Shown: positions 1 to 8,569 of the stretch, one piece after another | Numbering within the stretch: the stretch's first letter is position 1 | Layout: every line of letters starts with the position of its first letter | Assembly: GCF_035918235.1 (NCBI RefSeq) | Contig: NZ_CP109485.1 | Location: forward strand, 2,976,001-3,040,000 | Direction of reading: 5' to 3' | From: Streptomyces sp. NBC_01445 | Lineage (GTDB): Bacteria > Actinomycetota > Actinomycetes > Streptomycetales > Streptomycetaceae | Length of the DNA: 64,000 nucleotides | Made by a program: the position numbers and the translations under genes | The notes under the pieces: model-generated | What the model was told of the DNA's origin: nothing | Database searches by the model: none | The model's input: only the letters and a program-made list of their open reading frames with translations

Positions 1-453
1 GCCGTGGGTCAGCCGCAGCCGCTCGACCCGGTGCACCTCGTCGCCCTCCGCCACCCCGAGCGCGGCCGCGACCTCGGCGGACGCGGGCACGAGGGTGTTG
101 GCCAGAACGCGCGTCTCGGGCTTCTGGCCCGCCGCCTCCAGGTCGTCGTAGAGGCTGCTGAGCTCCAGGGGGCGCTTGACCTGGCTGTGGACGACCTGGG
201 TGCCGACGCCCCGGCGGCGGACGAGGAGGCCCTTGTCGACGAGGGACTGAATGGCCTGGCGCACGGTGGGCCGGGACAGGCCGAGCCGGCCCGCGAGCTC
301 GATCTCGTTGCCGAGCAGGCTGCCGGGGGTCAGGGAGCCGCGCTCGATCGCCGCCTCCAGCTGCTGGGAGAGCTGGAAATAGAGCGGGACCGGACTGCTG
401 CGGTCCACGCTGAGCTGGAGCGACACGGTCGGGTCGACTACTGGTTTGGCCAC
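1..453 (-). CDS. GntR-family (HutC-type) transcriptional regulator, 3' end cut by window edge
   Basis: Reading the minus strand from a GTG at 453 gives an open frame of 151 codons that runs off the window at base 1. Residues ~20-85 form a GntR winged helix: the stretch PVPLYFQLSQQLEAAI is followed by NEIELAGRLGLSRPTVRQAI and LVDKGLLVRRRGVGT. From ~residue 93 the sequence (LSSLYDDLEAAGQKPETRVL) begins a UTRA effector domain, so this is the HutC branch, which usually senses sugars or small acids. It is divergent from the Gfo/Idh/MocA oxidoreductase at 554 with ~100 bp between them, which suggests (inference) that it controls that gene, probably for inositol or a related polyol. A palindrome at 503-514 is a candidate operator. 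The C-terminal half lies outside the window. The start could be slightly different because no strong ribosome site is visible. Confidence 0.85.
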   Translation of the reverse strand, partial: MAKPVVDPTVSLQLSVDRSSPVPLYFQLSQQLEAAIERGSLTPGSLLGNEIELAGRLGLSRPTVRQAIQSLVDKGLLVRRRGVGTQVVHSQVKRPLELSSLYDDLEAAGQKPETRVLANTLVPASAEVAAALGVAEGDEVHRVERLRLTHG

Positions 454-502
454 GGGCCGAGCGTAGTCGCAAGGAATGTTGACGGGAAGTCGTGAAGTTC
501 GG

Positions 503-514
503 TTGTCAGGACAA
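503..514. promoter_or_regulatory. candidate GntR operator in the divergent promoter region
   Basis: TTGTC-AG-GACAA is a perfect 5-2-5 palindrome, extended to GGTTGTCAGGACAAACC (501-517). It lies between the divergent GntR gene and the oxidoreductase, about 40 bp before the latter's ATG, with a TTGACA hexamer just downstream at 519-524. The link to this GntR protein is inferred from position only. Confidence 0.4.
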
Positions 515-553
515 ACCGTTGACAGCGGGTTCCCCGGGCGGCACCTTGACTGC

Positions 554-1558
554 ATGCGCATCGGACTCATCGGGACGGGCCGTATCGGCACCTTTCACGC
601 AGCTGTTCTGGAGCGGTACCGCGAGGTCGGCTCGCTCGTCGTCACGGACGCTGACCCGGAGCGGGCCGTCGCGCTCGCGGACCGGATCGGCGCGACCGCG
701 GCGCCCACGGTGGACGAGATCTTCTCCTGGGGCGTGGACGCGGTGGTCATCACGGCGGCGACGTCCGCACACGGCGAACTGATCGGGCGGGCGGCGCGGG
801 CCGGGCTCCCGGTGTTCTGCGAGAAGCCCATCGCCCTCGACCTGCCGGGCACGCTGGCCGCGCTCGACGAGGTGGAGCGGGCCGGGACCGTGCTCCAGCT
901 GGGCTTCCAGCGCCGCTTCGACGCGGGGTACACGGCGGCGCGCGAGGCGGTGCGCTCGGGCCGCCTCGGCCGGGTGCACACCGTACGGGCCATGACGAGC
1001 GATCCGGCGCCGCCGCCGGCCGCCTATCTGCCGCTCTCCGGCGGGCTCTACCGGGACTGCCTGGTCCATGACTTCGACATCCTGCGCTGGGTGACCGGCC
1101 GCGAGGTGACGGAGGTGTACGCGACCGGGTCCGATGCCGGGCCCGCGATGTTCCGCGAGGCCGGGGATGTCGACACGGCGGCCGCGGTCCTCACGCTGGA
1201 CGACGGCGCGCTGGTCACGGCGACGGCGACGCGCTGCAACGGCGCGGGCTACGACGTACGCATGGAACTCTCCGGCGAGCGGGACACAGTCGTCGTCGGC
1301 CTCGACGACCGCACGCCCTTCGCCTCCACCGAGCCCAAGGGCCCCTCGGCCGCGACCAAGCCCTGGCCCGGCTTCCTGGAACGCTTCGCCCCCGCGTACG
1401 AGGCGGAGCTCGTCGCGTTCGTCGACGTGGTGCGCGGCGAACGCGAGAACCCGTGCGACGGCCGCGAGGCACTGCACGCGCTGCGGATCGCGGAGGCCTG
1501 CGAACTGTCGCGCCGGGAACGGCGGTTGGTCCGGATGGAGGAGATTCCGGGGGGCTGA
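554..1558 (+). CDS. Gfo/Idh/MocA oxidoreductase, inositol 2-dehydrogenase-like
   Basis: A 334-aa NAD(P)-dependent oxidoreductase. The N-terminus MRIGLIGTGRIG carries the Rossmann GxGxxG at residues 7-12, and CEKPIALDLPG supplies the EKP motif that contacts nicotinamide. GLYRDCLVHDFDILRW matches the D-x3-H catalytic motif of myo-inositol 2-dehydrogenase (IolG), and LGFQRRFDAGY is also typical of that branch. The family converts inositol or related sugars to the keto form. The length is normal for IolG. An upstream in-frame ATG at 476 would add 26 residues before the Rossmann fold, so the ATG at 554 is preferred although its ribosome site is weak. No other inositol genes are visible, so the exact substrate is unknown. 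The divergent GntR gene is its likely regulator. Confidence 0.85.
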   Translation: MRIGLIGTGRIGTFHAAVLERYREVGSLVVTDADPERAVALADRIGATAAPTVDEIFSWGVDAVVITAATSAHGELIGRAARAGLPVFCEKPIALDLPGTLAALDEVERAGTVLQLGFQRRFDAGYTAAREAVRSGRLGRVHTVRAMTSDPAPPPAAYLPLSGGLYRDCLVHDFDILRWVTGREVTEVYATGSDAGPAMFREAGDVDTAAAVLTLDDGALVTATATRCNGAGYDVRMELSGERDTVVVGLDDRTPFASTEPKGPSAATKPWPGFLERFAPAYEAELVAFVDVVRGERENPCDGREALHALRIAEACELSRRERRLVRMEEIPGG

Positions 1559-1600
1559 TTCTCCGGCCTTGTACACGCGCCGCTCAGCCTGTGCGACCGA

Positions 1601-2047
1601 TCAGCCCTGCGTGACCGACAGGATCGTGCCCTGGGCGAGGGCGCACAGTTTCTCCGTGCCCTCCTCGTCCGCCGTCGACAGGTCACAGCGGACGACGGCC
1701 TGGCGTCGGCCGCCGTGCATGACCTGGGCGCGGGCGATCAGGGTGCGGCCCGTCGCGGGGCGGACGTACTGGATGGAGAAGCCGCCGGTGAGCACCGCCG
1801 CGCCCAGGACCGCGCCGCCCGCGAACGTCAGCGCGTTGTCGGCCGCGTAGGAGAGCACCCCGCCGTGCAGGAACCCGTTCTGCTGGTGCAGCTCGGGTCT
1901 GATGTCGACCTCGATCGTGGCCGCTCCGTCGCCGAACTCGGTGAGCCGGGCGCCCACGAGACGGGTGAACGGCTGGGCGTCCAGAAGCTTCGCGGCCAGG
2001 GCGAAGTCGAGTTCGTGGGGGCTGTCGCTGTCGCGGGGTGCGGTCAT
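1601..2047 (-). CDS. PaaI-type hotdog thioesterase
   Basis: A 148-aa protein with a single hotdog fold. The motif HQQNGFLHGGVLSYAADNA holds the conserved HGG turn and the acidic/polar residues of the PaaI/4HBT thioesterases, and the C-terminal half (GFSIQYVRPATGRTLIARA) is the usual beta-strand core. The family hydrolyses acyl-CoA or aryl-CoA thioesters in the cytoplasm. The ATG at 2047 has a GGAGA site seven bases upstream. An alternative GTG that overlaps the P450 stop would add a proline-rich leader and is less likely. It sits 74 bp downstream of the P450 on the same strand, so the two are probably co-transcribed. No substrate can be read from the sequence. Confidence 0.85.
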   Translation of the reverse strand: MTAPRDSDSPHELDFALAAKLLDAQPFTRLVGARLTEFGDGAATIEVDIRPELHQQNGFLHGGVLSYAADNALTFAGGAVLGAAVLTGGFSIQYVRPATGRTLIARAQVMHGGRRQAVVRCDLSTADEEGTEKLCALAQGTILSVTQG

Positions 2048-2121
2048 GGAGATCTCCGGGCGGGTCGGCGGGCGCGTCGGGTACGGCCGACCGGTCGCGC
2101 CGGGCGGTGGCGTCATGTCAC

Positions 2122-3303
2122 TCACCACCGGACCGGCAGACTGCGGACACCCCTTATCAGCATGCCGGGCAGCCAGTCGTCGGCCGGGCCGTCGAGCGCG
2201 AGCGCGGGGGCGCGGTCCAGGAGCGAGCGCAGGGCGATCTGGCCTTCGAGGCGGGCCAGGGGTGCGCCGAGGCAGTGGTGAAGGCCGTGCCCGAAGGCGA
2301 TGTGGCCCCGGGCGTCGCGCCGGATGTCGAAGCGGCCCGGCTCGGGGAAGCGGTCCGCGTCGTGGTCGGCGGCAGCGAGGCCCACGAGGACGGGGGAGCC
2401 GGCGGGGATGACCGTGCCGCCGATCTCGGTGTCCTCGACCGTGAAGCGGTACGTCGCGTTCTCCACGGGGCCCTCGTAACGCAGCATCTCCTCGACGGCT
2501 CCGCCGAGGAGGGTCATGTCGGCGCGCAGCGCGGCGAGTTGATCGGGGTGGGTCAGCAGGGCCCGTACGCCGCCCGCGATCAGGTTCACCGTCGTCTCGT
2601 GGCCCGCGATGAGGAGGATGAAGGCCATGGCGCGCAGCTCGTCGGGCGAGAGCCGGTCGCCGTCCTCCGCGGTCGTGCGGATCAGGGCGCTGAGCAGGTC
2701 GTCGGCGGGGGCCGAAGCCTGCTTGTCCTCGATCAGGTCGCGCAGGTACGCGGCGAGTTCCGCGAACACCGCGTACTCGGCGTCGCGGTCGGTCGGCGCC
2801 ACCACCTCGTTCGACATGCGCCGGAAGTCGGCGCGGTCGATGTCGGGCACGCCGAGCAGCTCGCAGATGACCGTGAGCGGCAGTGGGAAGGCGAACGACT
2901 CGACGAGGTCGGCGCGGCCGTGCGGGAGCATCGCGTCGAGAAGGTCGTCGGTGATGCGCTGGATGCGCGGGCGCAGGGATTCGACGCGGCGCGCGGTGAA
3001 AGCGCGGGTGACGAGGGAGCGCAGCCGCGTGTGGTGCGGCGGGTCGGTGATCAGCAGATGGGCGCCGATCAGCTCCTCGTCGAGGCCGGAGAAGCCCAGC
3101 TTGGCGGGGGACTTGACCAGGCGCGGGTCGGTGAGCGCGGCGCGCGCCTCCTCGTGCCCGACGATCAGCCACGCCTCGCCGTCGTCGGCGGGCTTCGGCA
3201 GCCTCACCCGGTGCACCGGGCCCCGGGCGCGCAGCTCCTCGTAGACGGGATACGGGTCGGCCGTGAAGCCCGCGTACTCGCCCAGATCGATCGGTTCCCC
3301 CAT
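2122..3303 (-). CDS. cytochrome P450
   Basis: A 393-aa soluble bacterial P450. The I-helix oxygen-activating motif AGHETT is at residues 233-238, the K-helix ExxR (EMLR) at 272-275, and the heme loop FGHGLHHCLG at 337-346, with the axial cysteine at 344. The length and motif order are typical of Streptomyces class I P450s, which need separate ferredoxin and reductase partners. None is encoded beside it. The ATG at 3303 is chosen because GAGGGG sits seven bases upstream. A GTG at 3318 lies inside that site. It follows the ROK regulator by 43 bp and precedes the thioesterase, so the three genes probably form one transcription unit. The substrate is unknown. Confidence 0.93.
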   Translation of the reverse strand: MGEPIDLGEYAGFTADPYPVYEELRARGPVHRVRLPKPADDGEAWLIVGHEEARAALTDPRLVKSPAKLGFSGLDEELIGAHLLITDPPHHTRLRSLVTRAFTARRVESLRPRIQRITDDLLDAMLPHGRADLVESFAFPLPLTVICELLGVPDIDRADFRRMSNEVVAPTDRDAEYAVFAELAAYLRDLIEDKQASAPADDLLSALIRTTAEDGDRLSPDELRAMAFILLIAGHETTVNLIAGGVRALLTHPDQLAALRADMTLLGGAVEEMLRYEGPVENATYRFTVEDTEIGGTVIPAGSPVLVGLAAADHDADRFPEPGRFDIRRDARGHIAFGHGLHHCLGAPLARLEGQIALRSLLDRAPALALDGPADDWLPGMLIRGVRSLPVRW

Positions 3304-3346
3304 GGCACCGCCCCTCACGTCGGTCAGGCGTCAATCCCTGCTGAAT

Positions 3347-4594
3347 CTAACTCGCGCCACTGACAATCGGTTCCCGTGACGTGATCGACGCGCCGCCCTC
3401 GGCCAGGAAACGCGCGAGCGGCAGGGTCGCCGCGCCGACTGTGACCGCGTCGGGTCCGAGGCGCCCGAGTTCGATGGTGGTCTGCGCGTACGGGTGGCGC
3501 AGGGCGTACGCGGCGGCCGCCCGCCGGACCGGTTCGAGGAGGCGGGGGCCCAGGAGCAGCCCGGCCCAGCCGCCGACGACGATGCGCTCGGGGTTGAAGA
3601 GATTGACGAGGTCGGCGATGCCCGCGCCGAGGAACTCGGCCGTCTCGTCGAGGAGTTCACCGGCTTCGGGGTCGGCGAGGAGCTCGGCGAGCGCCCCCTC
3701 CTCGTCGGCCGAGGTCGGGTGGCCGCCGCTCTCCCGCCACCGTTCGAGCAGCGCCTCGGCGCCCACGTACGCCTCCAGGCAGCCGCGCGCCCCGCACCGG
3801 CAACGGCGCCCGCCGACCTGGAGCGTGGTGTGGCCCCACTCCCCCGCACTGCCGGACGAGCCCTGGTAGGGGACGCCGTCGGCGATGACGCAGGCGCCGA
3901 CGCCGGAGCCGATGAGGGTGACGACGGCGTTGCGGGCTCCACGGCCCGCGCCGAACCACATCTCGGCGAGGCCGAGCGTCTTGGCGCCGTTGTCGACGAA
4001 CAGGGGCAGTTCGGGCGGGAGTTCACCGCAGTCGCGGAGCATCGCCTCGAGGGGGACGGCGTCCCAGCCGATGGCCTGGCCGTGCACGACGGCTCCGACG
4101 GCGCCGCCCGCACCGGAGGCGTCGACGATGCCGGGCACGCCGATGCCGACGCCGATGAGGGCGTCCGGCGCGACCTTCGCCTCGGCGAGCACCTGCGCGA
4201 GGCCGGCCGCGACGATCCGTACGACGTCCCGCGCGTCATGGTGTCCGTCGGGCAACGGGGCGTCCACGCGCGCGAGTTCGTTCAGGGTGAAGTCGAAGAG
4301 CTCCACGCGTACGCGTGTCTCGCCGATGTCGACGCCGGCGAGGTGGCCGCAGTGCGGGGCGACGCGCAGGAGCGTGCGCGGCCTGCCGCCGTCGGAGTCG
4401 ACCGATCCTGCTTCCTCCAGGAGGCCGTCGGCGACGAGCTCGGAGACGACATTGCTGATCGACCCCGAGCTGAGTGCGGTGAGCGGGCCCAACTCCTGCC
4501 GGCTGAGCGGCCCGTCGAAGTAGAGCTTGCGCAGCACCGTGGCGCGGTTGTTGCGTCTGAGGTCACGCACCGTGCGCCGGCGTGGTCCGGCCAT
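3347..4594 (-). CDS. ROK-family transcriptional regulator
   Basis: A 415-aa protein with an N-terminal winged helix (RRNNRATVLRKLYFDGPLSR, then GSISNVVSELVADGLL) fused to a ROK sugar-kinase fold. The ATPase-type DIGETRVRVELFD strand, the IGVGIGVPG loop and the zinc site GHTTL...CRCGARGCLEAYVG are all present, which is the XylR/NagC-like repressor layout. Two ATG codons compete. The one at 4600 directly abuts GGGGGAGG, whereas the one at 4594 has it at a proper six-base spacing, so 4594 is used. It is the first gene of the run ROK-P450-thioesterase. Such regulators usually respond to sugars or sugar phosphates, and which one applies here is unknown. Unlike true ROK kinases, it is likely to act only as a DNA-binding sensor. 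Confidence 0.9.
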   Translation of the reverse strand: MAGPRRRTVRDLRRNNRATVLRKLYFDGPLSRQELGPLTALSSGSISNVVSELVADGLLEEAGSVDSDGGRPRTLLRVAPHCGHLAGVDIGETRVRVELFDFTLNELARVDAPLPDGHHDARDVVRIVAAGLAQVLAEAKVAPDALIGVGIGVPGIVDASGAGGAVGAVVHGQAIGWDAVPLEAMLRDCGELPPELPLFVDNGAKTLGLAEMWFGAGRGARNAVVTLIGSGVGACVIADGVPYQGSSGSAGEWGHTTLQVGGRRCRCGARGCLEAYVGAEALLERWRESGGHPTSADEEGALAELLADPEAGELLDETAEFLGAGIADLVNLFNPERIVVGGWAGLLLGPRLLEPVRRAAAAYALRHPYAQTTIELGRLGPDAVTVGAATLPLARFLAEGGASITSREPIVSGAS

Positions 4595-4677
4595 CGTCAT
4601 CCTCCCCCGTGCGGCGGACCCTGAGCGCCGTTCGCCCGCGCCCGGATCACGCTGTGAATTTACCCGTGCCGCTGGAG

Positions 4678-5352
4678 TCAGTCGTCGAGGAGTCCCGCGT
4701 CGTGGGTCAGGAGGGCGATCTGGACGCGGTTGTTCAGGCCGAGCTTCGCGAGGATGCGGGAGACGTGCGCCTTGACGGTCGCGACGCTCATGTAGAGCTC
4801 AGCGGCGATCTCCGCGTTGGACGCGCCGCGGCCCACGGCGACGGCCACCTCCCTTTCGCGGTCGGCCAGTTCGCCGAGGCGCTCACGCGCGCGTGCCCTG
4901 CGGTCCTGCTGCGGGTCGGGGCCGGTGGCCCGCGTGATGAGCTGCCGGGTCACGGTCGGCGACAGGACGGGCGCTCCGGAGGCGACCCGGCGGACCGCCT
5001 CGACGATCTCGGCGGGCGCGGTGTCCTTGAGGACGAAACCCGCGGCCCCGGCGCGCAGCGCCCGCAGTACCTGTTCGTCGGCGTGGAACGTGGTGAGGAC
5101 GATGACCTCGGGTGCGTCGGGCCGCGCCCGCAGCGCCTCGGTCGCGGCGAGACCGTCCACGTCCGGCATGCGGATGTCCATGAGGACGACGTCGGGCCGG
5201 GTCTCGGCGACAAGGGCGGGGACCTGTGAGCCGTCGCCCGCCTGGCCGACGATCTCGATGTCGGGCGCGCCCCCGAGCATGAAGGAGAGGCCCGCGCGCA
5301 CCAGCGGGTCGTCGTCGACGAGGAGCACCCTGATCGGTTCCACCGAATTCAC
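4678..5352 (-). CDS. NarL/FixJ-type response regulator
   Basis: A 224-aa response regulator. The receiver domain starts at IRVLLVDDDPLVRAGL, with the phosphorylated Asp in VVLMDIRMPDVDG (about residue 56), the conserved Thr in VIVLTTF and the Lys in GFVLKDTAP. The C-terminal LuxR helix-turn-helix follows (LADREREVAVAVGRGASNAEIAAELYMS, then VKAHVSRILAKLGLNNR). The GTG at 5352 has AAGGCGGGA upstream and places the receiver close to the N-terminus. A longer frame adds an arginine-rich leader. It is immediately downstream of the histidine kinase at 5459-6724, its cognate partner. The signal and target genes are unknown. Confidence 0.93.
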   Translation of the reverse strand: MNSVEPIRVLLVDDDPLVRAGLSFMLGGAPDIEIVGQAGDGSQVPALVAETRPDVVLMDIRMPDVDGLAATEALRARPDAPEVIVLTTFHADEQVLRALRAGAAGFVLKDTAPAEIVEAVRRVASGAPVLSPTVTRQLITRATGPDPQQDRRARARERLGELADREREVAVAVGRGASNAEIAAELYMSVATVKAHVSRILAKLGLNNRVQIALLTHDAGLLDD

Positions 5353-5458
5353 CCAGTCCCGCCTTCGCGCCGTCGTACCGCGGCCGTCACCGTCCCCGGG
5401 GGCCACCGTAGCGAGCCGGTGATCACGTGGTCCAGGCGTGCGGGCCGCGGGCTGGGGG

Positions 5459-6724
5459 TCACCCGGGCCACGGCAGCCAGGCCTCGATCGCGAAGCCCCC
5501 GTCGTCGGCGGCGCCGTGGCCGAGGCTGCCGCCGGCCAGGGTGGCGCGTTCCGTGAGGCCGATCAGGCCCTGGCCCGAGCCGGGCACGTGCGGGACCTCG
5601 CCCGGGGGCGGCGGGTTGCGGACCGAGACGGTGACCCCGTCTCCCGGAGCGCCGGACACGAGGACCTCGACCTCGGCGCCGGGGGCGTGCTTGCGGGCGT
5701 TGGTCAGGCCTTCCTGGACGATGCGGTAGGCGGTGCGGCCGACGGACGCGGGGACGGCGTCCGGGGCGGTGACCTGATGATCGAGGACGATCTTCATGCC
5801 CGCCTCGCGGGACTCGGCGACCAGGGCGTCGAGTCCGGCGAGCGTCGGCTGCGGCCGCCCCGACTCCTCGCCGTGGTCGTCGGCCCGCAGGACGCCGATG
5901 ATCTCGCGCAGGTCCTGGAGCGCCTCGTGGGCGCTCTCGCGGATGACGCCGGCCGCCCGGGCGACCTCCTGCTGGGGTGCGTCGGGCCGGAACTCCAGGG
6001 CGCCCGCGTGCACGCTGAGCAGGGTGAGCCGGTGGGCGAGCACGTCGTGCATCTCGCGGGCGATGGCCTCGCGGGCGAGGCGCTGCGCCTGCTCGGCCCG
6101 CAGTGCGGCCTCGGTCTCGGCGCGCCTCGCCCGGTCGCGCAGCGACAGCAGGAGCTGGCGCCGGGAGCGTACGAACATGCCCCAGCCGACGACGGTGACG
6201 GTGAGGACGATCGTGAAGGTGACGGAGAGGACGTACGGCGAGTCCGGGTCCGGCCTGATCCAGAAGAAGAGCGGGATCAGCGCGCACGAGGCACCGGCGA
6301 CCCAGGCGACATACCTGAAGGGGCGGTGCACGGCGAGGGTGAAGATGGCGACCATGGTGGCGCCGCCCGCGCTGTTCGACACCATGCTGACCGCCGCCAG
6401 CGCGATGGCCAGGCCCAGGGGCCACCTCCTGCGCAGCCACACGGCGGCGCAGGCGAGCGCGCCGAGCCACTGGTCGAGGGCGGCGAGGCCGTCGGAGGTG
6501 TTCGGGTCGTTCGAGACGGAGTGGGCGCCGAGCAGGCCGATGCCCACGGCGGCGAGGAAACAGGTGAAGTCGACGACCCAGTCGCGCAGGGTGCGGCGCC
6601 TGCGGCCGGGGCGGCCGTCCGGGTCCAGGTCGAGCTCGTCGGCGACGGCCGAGGGCAGCATCCTGCGCCGCCACCGGTACCGCTCCCCCGGTGGGGTCGT
6701 CCCTGTCCGCTCCTGAACCTCCAT
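5459..6724 (-). CDS. sensor histidine kinase (HisKA_3 type)
   Basis: A 421-aa membrane kinase. A short cytoplasmic leader is followed by four to five hydrophobic segments between residues ~45 and ~165 and a charged coiled coil. The dimerisation/phosphoacceptor box IAREMHDVLAHRLTLLS carries the phosphorylated His. A HATPase_c domain follows (N-box YRIVQEGLTNARKHAPG, G-box GSGQGLIGLTERA). This is the NarL-system kinase type and pairs with the regulator downstream. The ATG at 6724 lacks a clear ribosome site, but TAGATT lies about nine bases upstream, so a leaderless transcript is possible. A TTG at 6733 is the alternative start. The input signal cannot be read because there is no extracellular domain of note. 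Confidence 0.92.
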   Translation of the reverse strand: MEVQERTGTTPPGERYRWRRRMLPSAVADELDLDPDGRPGRRRRTLRDWVVDFTCFLAAVGIGLLGAHSVSNDPNTSDGLAALDQWLGALACAAVWLRRRWPLGLAIALAAVSMVSNSAGGATMVAIFTLAVHRPFRYVAWVAGASCALIPLFFWIRPDPDSPYVLSVTFTIVLTVTVVGWGMFVRSRRQLLLSLRDRARRAETEAALRAEQAQRLAREAIAREMHDVLAHRLTLLSVHAGALEFRPDAPQQEVARAAGVIRESAHEALQDLREIIGVLRADDHGEESGRPQPTLAGLDALVAESREAGMKIVLDHQVTAPDAVPASVGRTAYRIVQEGLTNARKHAPGAEVEVLVSGAPGDGVTVSVRNPPPPGEVPHVPGSGQGLIGLTERATLAGGSLGHGAADDGGFAIEAWLPWPG

Positions 6725-6904
6725 GGTCGACAAATCTACGCACCCGTGGCACCCGGGACCGCCTCGTGGAGCGGACCGTGGACGAAAGTCGCGGCGGCCG
6801 GTACTTCGGTACGCGCGTCCCGCCGTAAGTCGCGTCTTGTGGCGGGACGCGCCTCGCCCCGCGGCCGATGTGCGTGGGAGGTCCGCGGGGCGAGGTTGTC
6901 ACCT

Positions 6905-7105
6905 ATGAAGAAGGTTCTGGAGTTCATCGGCGCGATCGCGCTCATTCAGGGCGCGATCGGCCTGCTGCACGAGTTCACCGGGTGGCTGAGCTGGGGCGTC
7001 ATCCAGCATCTCGGCTTCCTCGACGGCTACGAGGTGTACGGGAGCATCACGCTGATCGTGCTCGCGTTCGCCCTGTTCGCCGCGTCGGAGAGCCTCAAGA
7101 GCTGA
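6905..7105 (+). CDS. small two-helix membrane protein of unknown function
   Basis: A 66-aa protein starting at the ATG at 6905 (GAGG ten bases upstream). It has one hydrophobic segment at about residues 6-21 and a second at about 46-61, joined by a loop rich in aromatic residues (TGWLSWGVIQHLGFLDGYEVY). The C-terminus is short and polar. Codon third positions are GC-rich as in neighbouring genes, which supports a real gene. It is transcribed away from the histidine kinase and towards the ribonuclease. I do not recognise the family. The likely location is the cytoplasmic membrane. Confidence 0.7.
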   Translation: MKKVLEFIGAIALIQGAIGLLHEFTGWLSWGVIQHLGFLDGYEVYGSITLIVLAFALFAASESLKS

Positions 7106-7127
7106 CGGCGCCGGTCACCGGGGTCGT

Positions 7128-7535
7128 TCAGCAGCTGTGGTCGACGAGGTCGAACGTCGCGTAGTGGTCGCCGGTGTAGTAGTCCTCCTGGGACTGCTCA
7201 CCGGTGACGATGCGGCGGGCGCCGCGGGTCGGGGAGCCGGGGGTGATGACCGTGTACTCGTGGTAGTAGCCGGTGGACTGCGAGGGCAGGACGCCCTCCC
7301 GGTTCTGGAAGACGGTGCCGTCCTGGTCGTACGGGTAGGGGCCGCCCTGCTCGATGAGGTCGAGCGTGTCGTGGGCCTGGGAGGGCAGCGCCGAGTAGCA
7401 GATGTCGCCGACGGCTGTCACGGAGTACGTGACGGGGGCCGGGGCCGCGGTGGCCGAGCCGGCGAGGACGGGGCCGCCGATGAGCAGGGCGGCGGCGAGG
7501 GCAGTGACGCTGGCGATTCGTGGGGGGATTCGCAT
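7128..7535 (-). CDS. secreted guanyl-specific ribonuclease, RNase Sa type
   Basis: A 135-aa preprotein. A Sec signal peptide (MRIPPRIASVTALAAALLIG, cleavage near ATA-AP) precedes a mature domain that closely resembles RNase Sa: SALPSQAHDTLDLI, GPYPYDQDGTVFQNREGVLP, STGYYHEYTVITPG and TGDHYATFDLVDHSC. The catalytic Glu lies in YYHEYTV, an Arg in TRGARRI and the catalytic His in GDHYATF. The Cys near the mature N-terminus and the terminal Cys match the single disulfide of the family. It cleaves RNA 3' of guanosine outside the cell. It is a lone gene convergent with the small membrane protein. I see no barstar-like inhibitor beside it. Confidence 0.95.
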   Translation of the reverse strand: MRIPPRIASVTALAAALLIGGPVLAGSATAAPAPVTYSVTAVGDICYSALPSQAHDTLDLIEQGGPYPYDQDGTVFQNREGVLPSQSTGYYHEYTVITPGSPTRGARRIVTGEQSQEDYYTGDHYATFDLVDHSC

Positions 7536-7666
7536 GGCCCCTAGTGTGACGCGCGTAGAGCATGACGTGTCAACGTCAAGTCGGGGGAGTTTTCCGGAAG
7601 TTAACCAATCGGAGGCGCCGCTTCAGGCGCGTCCGGGGCGCATTCGGGGCCCGTTCAAGGTGCGGC

Positions 7667-8569
7667 TCAGGCGGTGGCGCGGCGCCCCCACGCCGTCCCT
7701 GCCAGCACGAACACGGCCCCCAACAGGCCCAGCGGCCCCAGGCGTTCGCCGCCGACGGCGATGCCGGCCGCCGCGGCCCACAGCGGCTCGGTGCCAAGAA
7801 GCAGGCTCACCCGCGACGGTGACGTCCGGTGGACCGCCCACATCTGCACGAAGAAGGCGAAGAGCGTACAGAAGACGGACAGGAAGACGAGCCCCGCCCA
7901 CGCGCGCGGGCCGAAGTCCGCGGCCGCCTCCCACGGCGCGGCGCCCGTCCCCGGCACCCCGCACAGGAGCGCGAACACCGCGACGGACGCGCCCAGTTGG
8001 ACCGTCGTCAGGGGCAGCGCGTCCGCGCCCCGCACGGACTTCATCCGGGCCATGGCGAGGACGTGGACGGTGCGGGCGAGTGCCGCGAGCAGCATCAGGA
8101 GGTCGCCGCCGGACGGGGCCGTGAAGCCGCCGCTCTGGGTGAGCAGGACGACGCCGGCGACGGAGACGGCGGCCGCGGCGAGGAAGGTGCGGGACGGCCT
8201 GGTCCGCGTCAGCGCGGCCTCGGCGAGGGGCGTGAAGATCATGGTGAGGCTGATGATGAGGCCCGCGTTCGTCGCCGAGGTGTGGACGACGCCGTAGGTC
8301 TCCAGGAGGAAGATCCCGCTGAGGATCAGCCCGAGGAGTCCCGCCCCGCGCCACTGCGTGGCGCTCAGCCCGCGCAGCGCGCCCCGCCCGGCCACGGCGA
8401 GCGCCGGCAGGACGGCGCCGAACCGGAGCACGAGGACCGCGAGGACGGTGGTCTGTGTGGTGATGCCCTTGGCCGCGAGATAGCTGGCTCCCCAGACGAC
8501 GGCCACGAGGAGAACGGGCAGGTCGGTGAGCCAGGCGCGGCGGGGCGCGGTGACGGTGAGCGTGGTCAA
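7667..8569 (-). CDS. DMT-superfamily (EamA) transporter
   Basis: A ~300-aa inner-membrane protein with about ten hydrophobic segments arranged as two EamA repeats. The first begins at LPVLLVAVVWGASYLAAKG and the second around GGDLLMLLAALARTVHVLAM, with the family's VFLSVFCTLFAFFVQMWAVH and PLWAAAAGIAVGGERLG near the end. EamA proteins export metabolites or amino acids; the substrate here is unknown. The start is uncertain. A TTG at 8569 has GGAGA seven bases upstream and is chosen, whereas a GTG at 8620 would add 17 residues and has no clear ribosome site. It is divergent from the SDR gene. Confidence 0.88.
   Translation of the reverse strand: MTTLTVTAPRRAWLTDLPVLLVAVVWGASYLAAKGITTQTTVLAVLVLRFGAVLPALAVAGRGALRGLSATQWRGAGLLGLILSGIFLLETYGVVHTSATNAGLIISLTMIFTPLAEAALTRTRPSRTFLAAAAVSVAGVVLLTQSGGFTAPSGGDLLMLLAALARTVHVLAMARMKSVRGADALPLTTVQLGASVAVFALLCGVPGTGAAPWEAAADFGPRAWAGLVFLSVFCTLFAFFVQMWAVHRTSPSRVSLLLGTEPLWAAAAGIAVGGERLGPLGLLGAVFVLAGTAWGRRATA

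Noticed and set aside
2038..3363. A 441-codon plus-strand frame
   Set aside because: It mirrors the P450 gene, which has all catalytic motifs.
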